Shown: positions 1 through 5,656 of the stretch, one piece after another | Position numbering within the stretch: the stretch's first letter is position 1 | Layout of the letters: the number at the start of each line of letters is the position of its first letter | Origin: Euryarchaeota archaeon UBA181 | GTDB taxonomy: Archaea; Thermoplasmatota; Poseidoniia; Poseidoniales; Thalassarchaeaceae | DNA length: 6,013 bases | Direction of reading: 5' to 3' | Assembly (NCBI GenBank): GCA_002496725.1 | Contig: DALI01000013.1 | Location: 909-6,921 of the forward strand | Program-made: the position numbers and the translations under genes | Notes under the pieces: model-generated | Told to the model about the DNA's origin: nothing | What the model saw: only the letters and a program-made list of their open reading frames with translations | The model's database searches: none

Positions 1-462
1 GTCCATCTTGTTGACGTTGACGATAAGCTGACTGACTCCAAGAACTCGTGCTAGGAATGCGTGCTCCCTAGTCTGAGCATTGACTCCATCGTTAGCTGCG
101 ACATTCAGAACCGCCGCATCCGCCTGACTGGTACCAGTGATCATGTTCTTGACGAAATCACGGTGACCAGGTGCGTCTATGACTGTGAAGTAGTAGTTAG
201 GAGTGTAGAACTCTTTGTGAGCGACGTCAATGGTGATACCACGCGCGCGCTCCTCCTTCAAGCCGTCCATGACGTAGGCTAGTCCGAAACCTGCCTTTCC
301 ATGCTCCTCAGCTAGCTTCTCGTTCTTCTCAATTACATGCGCTTCGATATGGCCGCTATCCAGAAGCAAACGACCGACTGTCGTTGACTTTCCATGATCT
401 ACGTGCCCTACGAACACGATATTCAGATGCGGCTTACTCTTGTCTTCCCACTGTGAACCCAT
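1..462 (-). CDS. tuf: Translation elongation factor 1-alpha (aEF1A, EF-Tu family), N-terminal 154 residues, 3' end beyond window
   Basis: This GTPase carries aminoacyl-tRNA to the ribosomal A site in the cytoplasm. Reading from the ATG at 462, the frame is open to the window edge and gives 154 codons of a protein normally about 420-430 residues long, so only most of the G domain is present. The GTP-binding motifs are visible in order: G1 GHVDHGKST at residues 19-27, G2 RGITID at 74-79 with the switch threonine T77, G3 DAPGH at 96-100, and G4 NKMD at 151-154, which is exactly where the window stops. The segment DGLKEERARGITID and the start PHLNIVFVGHVDHGK are archaeal/eukaryotic EF1A in style rather than bacterial EF-Tu. 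A GAGGTG Shine-Dalgarno six bases before the ATG fixes the start. The gene lies 111 bp downstream of a lipoprotein gene on the same strand and appears to have its own promoter. Domains 2 and 3 and the genes beyond cannot be seen. Confidence 0.97.
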   Translation of the reverse strand, partial: MGSQWEDKSKPHLNIVFVGHVDHGKSTTVGRLLLDSGHIEAHVIEKNEKLAEEHGKAGFGLAYVMDGLKEERARGITIDVAHKEFYTPNYYFTVIDAPGHRDFVKNMITGTSQADAAVLNVAANDGVNAQTREHAFLARVLGVSQLIVNVNKMD

Positions 463-468
463 AATATA

Positions 469-474
469 CACCTC
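469..474 (-). promoter_or_regulatory. Shine-Dalgarno sequence of the EF-1alpha gene
   Basis: On the minus strand the sequence GAGGTG lies six bases (TATATT) upstream of the ATG at 462. It is a perfect six-base complement to the usual archaeal 16S rRNA 3' end (CACCTC). It is the best ribosome binding site in the window and settles the EF-1alpha start. Confidence 0.85.
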
Positions 475-502
475 TAAGTGTGGCCTGCCGACCGAAGGTT
501 CG

Positions 503-510
503 TATATGAA
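503..510 (-). promoter_or_regulatory. Candidate TATA box for the EF-1alpha gene
   Basis: The minus strand reads TTCATATA here, the most TATA-like stretch in the 111-bp gap between the lipoprotein stop and the EF-1alpha start. With the usual archaeal spacing of about 25 bases from TATA box to transcription start, transcription would begin near position 480. That leaves a leader of about 18 bases that includes the Shine-Dalgarno. No clear BRE element was recognised, so this is a position-based inference. Confidence 0.5.
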
Positions 511-562
511 TCGTTCCCCAAGGGTAAATCGCACTATGAGTTACTTAGATGGGGAGGAGTAT

Positions 563-574
563 GCCGTTAACGGC
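563..574. repeat. 12-bp perfect palindrome at the end of the PKD lipoprotein gene
   Basis: The sequence GCCGTTAACGGC equals its own reverse complement. Its last base overlaps the first plus-strand base of the lipoprotein stop codon (574-576). As RNA it could form only a four-base-pair GC stem with a TTAA loop, and no T-run follows on the minus strand, so it is a poor terminator. A protein-binding site or chance are alternatives. Confidence 0.4.
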
Positions 575-1770
575 TATCTGTACTGAAGCTCGACGATGAA
601 ATAATTTACCTTCGTAGTGTGACTCTCTTCATTGACCAAGTCCGCTGACCAGTCGCCTGGAAGGAATCCTCTCACAGTTGAAGCCCCGATAACGAGCCAT
701 ACGCAGTAGTCGTCTGTCCCACAGTCGCCAGCGTTCCTATTTTCATCAGAAAGACCAGTGGAATTAGCGATTTCATCCTCAGTACTGTTGTAGAGGTAAA
801 TATCGAGTTTATTGTTCGTGGTTGTTACAGGTCCGCCTCCCAATCCGCCTCCTGCCTGATCGTCATCCTGCTGAGGGTAATCCACCTTTGTTCGGAGATA
901 TCTTATCCTGTCCTTGGTATCCTCATCGTAGGTTACAGGGAAGTCCCAGGTCATCACAATAGAGTCCTGTATCCTCCTATCCATCTCGAAGTCACTCCAC
1001 TTCCCTTGGTAGTTCACGTATACTGTAGAGTCATCATAATGAGTCAATCCATTATTGTCGGTCACTTTCAGCCTGATATCCCAAGCTCCAGCGGGCCTCT
1101 CCTGCCACTCTACCATATCCCCAGTGGCATCAATGTCATTATCATTGATACCATCGCCATCTGAGTCTGTGTTTCTATCGAGATCCCACTCATAGCTTAC
1201 GATATACTCCTCAGCATAGCAATCAGAGTCATCTGGATCACATCCGGCCCATGACTGGGACCCATCTAGGGATACAGTGGTTGAGACAGAGACCTGCCTA
1301 TCGTCTATTTCCTTGTCCTCACACACCCACATGAGGATGAAATCCCCATTAGGAGGGCTTTCTCCCTCACAATTATCATCCTTGTTCGAGGTAATCTCAG
1401 CATGTGGCTCCCTTGCAGAAGAGTCGATGACAGAGATCAACTTGCTCGTCGTGACCTCATGAGTTCCGTCACTGACGGCGAGTCTTACGGAGTACTCACC
1501 GGGCTGTGCATATGAGTGGCTGGTTGTGAGGCCGGAACCGGTGTTGCTATCTCCGAAACTCCAGGAGAACGTCATAGAGTCTGCATCAGGGTCGGATGAC
1601 CCCACAGCACTGAATGTAACACTGTCTCCAGCCCTAACGGAGCCAGATGGGTCAACTGACATGTTAGCAGTAGGGGGGCTGTTGCCTCCAAGAGCGTCCA
1701 TACAGCCGGCCAGTGCAGTGAAAATCATCAACATGGCCATCATCAGGCCCGTCGCTTTCGCCCCTCCCAT
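574..1770 (-). CDS. Secreted PKD-domain lipoprotein with calcium-binding loop, function unknown
   Basis: This is a predicted membrane-anchored extracytoplasmic protein of 398 residues. Residues 1-23 form a lipoprotein signal: K5, a hydrophobic methionine-rich core, and lipobox ALAGC with Cys23 as the predicted lipidated residue. Residues about 31-116 are a PKD-type beta-sandwich, shown by SSDPDADSMTFSWSFGD and the closing pattern HSYAQPGEYSVRLAVSDG. Residues about 121-255 look like a second, divergent PKD-like domain (YEWDLD near 194, WDIRLKVTDNNG near 230). It carries an inserted DSDGDGINDND loop at 202-212 that fits the DxDxDGxxD calcium-binding pattern of thrombospondin type 3 repeats. Residues 257-398 match nothing I recognise and are split by a Gly-rich stretch at 307-313. 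Six cysteines besides Cys23 (134, 150, 177, 184, 350, 356) could form disulfides. M1 is preferred over M10-M15 because only M1 leaves a basic residue before the hydrophobic core. No Shine-Dalgarno is evident. The gene lies 46 bp after polB on the same strand, so read-through is possible. Adhesion or glycan binding would be a guess. Confidence 0.9.
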   Translation of the reverse strand: MGGAKATGLMMAMLMIFTALAGCMDALGGNSPPTANMSVDPSGSVRAGDSVTFSAVGSSDPDADSMTFSWSFGDSNTGSGLTTSHSYAQPGEYSVRLAVSDGTHEVTTSKLISVIDSSAREPHAEITSNKDDNCEGESPPNGDFILMWVCEDKEIDDRQVSVSTTVSLDGSQSWAGCDPDDSDCYAEEYIVSYEWDLDRNTDSDGDGINDNDIDATGDMVEWQERPAGAWDIRLKVTDNNGLTHYDDSTVYVNYQGKWSDFEMDRRIQDSIVMTWDFPVTYDEDTKDRIRYLRTKVDYPQQDDDQAGGGLGGGPVTTTNNKLDIYLYNSTEDEIANSTGLSDENRNAGDCGTDDYCVWLVIGASTVRGFLPGDWSADLVNEESHTTKVNYFIVELQYR

Positions 1771-1790
1771 GTTGTATTGCTGAAGGATGG

Positions 1791-1798
1791 TATGAAAT
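1791..1798 (-). promoter_or_regulatory. Weak TATA-like site before the PKD lipoprotein gene
   Basis: The minus strand reads ATTTCATA about 21-28 bases before the ATG at 1770, inside the 46-bp gap after polB. A TATA box this close would put the transcription start at or next to the ATG, giving a leaderless mRNA. That agrees with the missing Shine-Dalgarno. The match is weak, and co-transcription from polB is an equally good explanation. Confidence 0.22.
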
Positions 1799-1816
1799 CA
1801 ACCCTGCGCTAAGTTG

Positions 1817-4441
1817 TTAGAAGTCGAAAATACTACTCTGGCCCTTTGGCCTTGCTCCTTTCAAAAGCTCTTTTTCATCTACGCCGAACGCTTCCGTGAT
1901 GCGTCCCAGTGACTTCGCCAGGCGCTTAGCGTAGTATTCCCTGTCGTATTCTGGTGGCTTCCCACCTATCTCATCCACCAACCAGGCACTGACACCCAAT
2001 TTCTTCTCCCCTACATCAGGCTCAGTGATGATATACCCGACTTTCATACCCGGGGTAAACTGTAATCCTGCTTCTATCCTCTGCTTTGCGGCCCTAACAT
2101 AGGGAAGTCCGTCTGGATTGGCATACACGCTCTTGAAATCCCACTCATTCTTCTTAGAGTCCCACTTGCCCTTACAGGATCTACTAATAACTAGCCTCGA
2201 AGGATCGACATTTTCTTCTCGGACCTCATCAACTGCCATCTTGGTCATGTTAACTGCACCTTCTGTATCGCCGTCCAATAGCATCTCAAACATTTCAGTC
2301 ATGGTCTCTGAAAGAAGGTCAAAAGAGTCTGTTCTCCTTACCTCGTAGCCTCTTATCAGCATCTCTTCTCTGGGCCACACTACCCTTCCAACGTATCTCT
2401 TCTTGGCCCCGTGACTGAAAAATGCGGAAAGGGCGGTTTCAAACTCCAGCTCCGCCCCCTCTTTTGTGAACATCTGAGCGAGAGTCTCTCCAAACTCCAG
2501 TGTCTCTTCACGAGTTTTCTCCCAGACTACCGCGCCCTCAGCATCTTTGGGCTTGTTCGTAGGTGCTCCCTCATGCACTGGAGATTTTACGAAAATGGAG
2601 TCGGTGTCTGAGTATATCACATCATTTCCCCCTTCCTCTACTTGAGAGATAATTGCCTTTATGTTGTATCTCGCCCACTCTGTTATACTTGCTCCCAAAT
2701 CTGGATGCGTGAACCTGTAGAAGCTAGATGCAAAGACACCATAGAAGGAGTTCATTAGAATCTTTACCGCGTATTGGAGTTGATCCAGCAAGAAAGCCTC
2801 GACCGGGTCATTACTTGCTTGGGCGTCTGCCATCCCCTTCTTGTACAAGTCCCTCTTGGCCATCAAATCTTCCAGAAGCCTGGGTACCAAGCCATTCATT
2901 TCGTCCTTTGACTTGTATCTAGTCCCTGTCGTCGGCGACACGCTGTGTGATGGGTCCTGATCACCACCATCTCTCACGAGAGTTGTGGAACAGATATTGT
3001 TAGTGATCATAATTGACGGGTACATTGACTTGAAATCCAGAACAACAACCCATGGCTCCATTCCGGGCTCGACCTCGTGAACGTATCCACCTGCAATCTG
3101 GTCCCTTTTCCTTGGACCTGCATTGGTCATTGGAACTGCTATCCCATCCTTGTCGGCGAGTCTCATAACGAGAGAGTCAATCCATTGACTCGTGGTTCCG
3201 TTGGCTGCAGTCTCGACAGCGGTCAAAGAGACCGAGGCTAGGGCCTCCTTTCGAGCAATGGCCTTTAGATGCCCCAGTATGTCCAAGGGGAGATGAGTAT
3301 CCCTTACGCAGTATTCCATCACGACGTCTGGTCTTGCGGCCCATTCCTCGTCCATCTTACTAGCATCAACATCCATCTTCTGCATTTCCTGATTATTAGG
3401 CCAGAGCAACTGTGAAACGTACCTCAGTGACTCTCTTTGAGGCCTTAGGGTCTGTCGAGCTTGCCACCAAGCATCCATAGGTATCCTACCTGGGATCCTC
3501 CAAACCCTATTCTGCTGTCTAGTTGGAAATATCCTCTTACTATCGCCCTCGTTCATTGGGACCCTTCCCCATCCGAACAAAGGTGCCCTGTTGTACTTCG
3601 GCCTAGGACAGATAACTTCGGCTCTCTCATCCATCCTCGGGAGGTCGAAATTATCTATGTTGTAACCAGTGATGAAATCTGGATCTGCTTCTCTGACAAG
3701 AGAGGTCAGGCCTTCCATTATTTCTCGCTCCTCACCCCTGAAACGATGCTCTGATCTGTCACCTGCCCTATCTATGACAGCAGCGGCGCATAGTATCCGA
3801 TTGGTAGCTATGCTAGTTTCTAGATCGAATGAAAATGTTACGAATGGGGTCTGGAATGGTTCAGATCTGGTCAAGCCATCCAGCTCGCAAGAAACTATCA
3901 TGTCAACTGGATATATTCCTGCGCCCCCAATCTTTTTTATTGCCGATTCTGCAAGTTTTACATCGGTTGTAGTACTGTTTTTTGCCCCTTCTGGAGCTCT
4001 CTCACTGGCCCAAATAACATCTCCTTTCACACTTATGTGGGGGCCTAGATCAAGATCTAGCATCAGACGATTCTGGAATGGTATGTCAGCACTCGTTACT
4101 ACCCAGTCTCCTAGCTTCTTCCTCAGTTTTCTGACAGAGTATGGCTGATTGGCGTAGACCCTCCAATGCCTCTTCTCGCCGTTTGTCGTCCACTTAACCT
4201 CGGGACTATCAATATCTACTACCTCTGGAATATCTAATACATCATCGAGATTTACAATTTCATTGGGGCGTGGCTCCCCTGGAAGAGCTATGTCGAAGTA
4301 AGGACGGAGCCCGTTCACTAGTAGAACCGCAGAATGCCCGGCCTGCGAACGACACCACAGCTCAACTGTTGTCCTAGGCGGTTTAGTGTCCATAGATTGG
4401 TATGAACCTGAGACGATGCACATCCTTTCCTCCCACTCCAT
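1817..4441 (-). CDS. polB: Family B DNA polymerase with 3'-5' proofreading exonuclease (archaeal PolB)
   Basis: This replicative or repair DNA polymerase of 874 residues is a little longer than the roughly 775-residue Pyrococcus enzyme. The N-terminal domain (about 1-150) contains RPYF (46-49) and DIPFQNR (119-125), which line up with the uracil-sensing pocket of archaeal PolB. The exonuclease is intact: Exo I FDLET (D206, E208), Exo II NIDNFD (N261, D266), Exo III YCVRD (Y377, D381). Polymerase motifs follow: AGGYV (450-454) linking the two activities, motif A LDFKSMYPS with D469, motif B K560...NSFYG (564-568), motif C YSDTDS with D612 and D614, and KKRY (680-683). The C-terminus ends in QSSIFDF (868-874), a PCNA-interacting peptide that stops one residue short of the usual aromatic pair. 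The annotated ATG has GAGG seven bases upstream. The in-frame ATG at 4423 (M7) has GGAGG five bases upstream and is a real alternative. The gene is divergent from ilvE and is followed on the same strand by the PKD lipoprotein gene. Archaea of this type usually also have PolD, which is not in this window. Confidence 0.97.
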   Translation of the reverse strand: MEWEERMCIVSGSYQSMDTKPPRTTVELWCRSQAGHSAVLLVNGLRPYFDIALPGEPRPNEIVNLDDVLDIPEVVDIDSPEVKWTTNGEKRHWRVYANQPYSVRKLRKKLGDWVVTSADIPFQNRLMLDLDLGPHISVKGDVIWASERAPEGAKNSTTTDVKLAESAIKKIGGAGIYPVDMIVSCELDGLTRSEPFQTPFVTFSFDLETSIATNRILCAAAVIDRAGDRSEHRFRGEEREIMEGLTSLVREADPDFITGYNIDNFDLPRMDERAEVICPRPKYNRAPLFGWGRVPMNEGDSKRIFPTRQQNRVWRIPGRIPMDAWWQARQTLRPQRESLRYVSQLLWPNNQEMQKMDVDASKMDEEWAARPDVVMEYCVRDTHLPLDILGHLKAIARKEALASVSLTAVETAANGTTSQWIDSLVMRLADKDGIAVPMTNAGPRKRDQIAGGYVHEVEPGMEPWVVVLDFKSMYPSIMITNNICSTTLVRDGGDQDPSHSVSPTTGTRYKSKDEMNGLVPRLLEDLMAKRDLYKKGMADAQASNDPVEAFLLDQLQYAVKILMNSFYGVFASSFYRFTHPDLGASITEWARYNIKAIISQVEEGGNDVIYSDTDSIFVKSPVHEGAPTNKPKDAEGAVVWEKTREETLEFGETLAQMFTKEGAELEFETALSAFFSHGAKKRYVGRVVWPREEMLIRGYEVRRTDSFDLLSETMTEMFEMLLDGDTEGAVNMTKMAVDEVREENVDPSRLVISRSCKGKWDSKKNEWDFKSVYANPDGLPYVRAAKQRIEAGLQFTPGMKVGYIITEPDVGEKKLGVSAWLVDEIGGKPPEYDREYYAKRLAKSLGRITEAFGVDEKELLKGARPKGQSSIFDF
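4429..4433 (-). promoter_or_regulatory. Shine-Dalgarno for an alternative polB start at M7
   Basis: On the minus strand GGAGG lies five bases (AAAGG) upstream of the in-frame ATG at 4423. The upstream ATG at 4441 has only the four-base GAGG (4449-4452), with a seven-base spacer. Recognisable family similarity begins just after M7, with Y14 matching Tyr7 of the Pyrococcus enzyme. This favours the downstream start slightly but does not prove it. Confidence 0.45.
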
Positions 4442-4483
4442 CAGCTCGCCTCACTATGAGCGGGTAACCCAATGCCTTCAATC

Positions 4484-4504
4484 TATGTCTTAATGAGAGA
4501 CATA
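4484..4504. repeat. 7-bp perfect inverted repeat, candidate operator
   Basis: TATGTCT (4484-4490) and AGACATA (4498-4504) are exact reverse complements separated by seven bases. The 14-bp centre-to-centre spacing suits a dimeric helix-turn-helix regulator better than an RNA hairpin. It lies 43 bp from the polB start and 71 bp from the ilvE start, so it could overlap the polB promoter or act on both genes. The regulator is unknown and chance has not been excluded. Confidence 0.4.
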
Positions 4505-4563
4505 TCAGTGCCGAGAGAGGTTCCTTGCGTAATCGTTGAAAGCCGACTTGCTTCCGTGAAGAT

Positions 4564-4568
4564 AGGGG
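4564..4568 (+). promoter_or_regulatory. Weak Shine-Dalgarno supporting the GTG start of ilvE
   Basis: AGGGG lies seven bases before the GTG at 4576 and can pair with the 16S rRNA 3' end through one G-U wobble. It is the only candidate near a start codon of this frame. The upstream in-frame stop at 4537-4539 leaves no earlier start codon. Confidence 0.45.
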
Positions 4569-4575
4569 ACTGACT

Positions 4576-5601
4576 GTGCCAGAGGATACGAAGCCGGAAA
4601 TCGACTGGGATTCACTTACTTTCAGTTTCACCGAGACTGACAGAATGTACATGGCAAAATGTGACATTGGAGAGGGGTGGTCTCGAGGGAAGATGAAGGA
4701 CTTTGAGGACTTGGTAATATCTCCAGCCGCCGGAGTTCTAAACTATGGGCAAGGACTCTTCGAGGGCATGAAAGCACAGCGAGCCTCTGATGGTAGTATT
4801 GTATTGTTCAGACCAGAGAGAAACGCTAGAAGGGCCCAAGAGGGTGCTCGGAGACTTGGTATGCCGCCAGTACCAGAAGAAATATTTCTTGATGCAGTGA
4901 TTAGCACGGTAAGAGAGAACTCCAGATGGGTTCCTCCAATGGGGAAAGGGGCATTGTACATCCGGCCTCTCCTGATGGGAAGTGGGCCGATTCTTGGAGT
5001 AGCACCCGCGCCCGAGTACACTTTCTTGGTTTTCGCGTCACCAGTAGGGCCGTACTTCAAAGGTGGCATAACTCCTACATCCCTAAGGGTATCAGAGAGA
5101 TTCCATAGAGCCGCTCCCGGCGGTTCAGGAGGTGTGAAGGCAATAGGAAATTATGCACCTGGAATGATCCCCTCCAAGATGGCAAAAAAAGAAGGTTACT
5201 CAGAGATAATCTATCTCGATGCGGTGAATCATAAATATATCGAGGAAGTTGGGGCGGCTAACTTCTTCTGTGTAAAGGACGGTGTTATATCCACCCCTGA
5301 ATTAACAGGTACAATTCTCCCCGGAGTAACCAGAGCTTCCATAATCGAACTGGCTTCATCCAGGGGTTACGAGGTAAGAGAAGAGAAAGTGGATGTGAAT
5401 TACGCCATGGAGGCCGATGAGTGCTTCTGTGTGGGAACTGCAGCAGTCGTTTCCTCAATTGGAAAGATACAGTACAGGGACCGGGTAGCTGAGTACTACG
5501 AAGGAGAAGTAGGGCCAGTAACAAGGGAGTTGTACGAGGAACTGACATCTATCCAACAGAGGCGCTCACCAGATGACTTTGGATGGATTGTGGAAGTTTA
5601 G
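4576..5601 (+). CDS. ilvE: Branched-chain amino acid aminotransferase, plant/animal-type subfamily
   Basis: This cytoplasmic PLP enzyme interconverts leucine, isoleucine and valine with their 2-oxo acids, using 2-oxoglutarate/glutamate. It forms the last step of branched-chain synthesis or the first step of breakdown. The 341 residues fit the fold-type IV BCAT length. Visible landmarks are LNYGQGLFEGMKA (55-67), LYIRPLLMGSGPILG (127-141), the predicted PLP lysine K188 in GGVKAIGNYA, and the class IV signature beginning E224-VGAAN-FF and continuing through GTILPGVTR (245-253). The phosphate-binding GTAAVV spans 287-292. From memory the whole chain resembles plant plastid BCATs, including the N-terminal DWDSL...TDRMYMAKC (10-29) and the final GWIVEV. 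This supports the GTG start, since a start at M24 would remove conserved residues. The redox CXXC of human BCAT is absent (A290, S293 here). The gene is divergent from polB, and no other branched-chain gene is adjacent. Substrate preference cannot be read from the sequence. Confidence 0.95.
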   Translation: MPEDTKPEIDWDSLTFSFTETDRMYMAKCDIGEGWSRGKMKDFEDLVISPAAGVLNYGQGLFEGMKAQRASDGSIVLFRPERNARRAQEGARRLGMPPVPEEIFLDAVISTVRENSRWVPPMGKGALYIRPLLMGSGPILGVAPAPEYTFLVFASPVGPYFKGGITPTSLRVSERFHRAAPGGSGGVKAIGNYAPGMIPSKMAKKEGYSEIIYLDAVNHKYIEEVGAANFFCVKDGVISTPELTGTILPGVTRASIIELASSRGYEVREEKVDVNYAMEADECFCVGTAAVVSSIGKIQYRDRVAEYYEGEVGPVTRELYEELTSIQQRRSPDDFGWIVEV

Positions 5602-5656
5602 TGGCCCTGATCTGGCTGGGGCAACCTAATTGTGTTACTTCTCAGCCGCGTCGAAC

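Larger units (their letters stand above)
4442..4575. promoter_or_regulatory. Divergent intergenic promoter region between polB and ilvE
   Basis: These 134 bp separate two genes that point away from each other, so both promoters must lie here or within the flanking genes. No canonical TATA box stands out in either direction. The most AT-rich part is around 4471-4506, which is about 40-45 bases before the polB start and coincides with the inverted repeat at 4484-4504. GGGTAACCC (4462-4470) is a small palindrome with a one-base centre. No RNA gene or credible small ORF was seen. Confidence 0.6.

Noticed and set aside
61..282. 73-codon plus-strand ORF at the left end
   Set aside because: It is antisense to the G domain of EF-1alpha, whose motifs are unmistakable; the ORF product resembles nothing known to me.
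532..540. 9-bp CACTATGAG shared with 4452-4460, both upstream of minus-strand genes
   Set aside because: A nine-base match between two intergenic regions of this size is not surprising, and its distance to the start codon differs between the two genes (about 70 versus 11 bases).
3669..4148. 159-codon plus-strand ORF antisense to polB
   Set aside because: It lies wholly within the conserved exonuclease and N-terminal region of polB, and its Ser/Pro-rich translation looks like a frame shadow. No ribosome binding site or family match was seen.
4383..4667. 94-codon minus-strand ORF spanning the polB-ilvE gap
   Set aside because: It starts antisense inside ilvE and ends in another frame of polB, with no recognisable domain. 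It is best explained as an overlap of two strong genes on opposite strands.
5602..5656. Possible terminator or promoter between ilvE and the Asp-box lipoprotein
   Set aside because: There is no hairpin with a T-run. The only AT-rich stretch, CTAATTGT at 5626-5633, is too poor a TATA match to call despite its suitable distance from the ATG.
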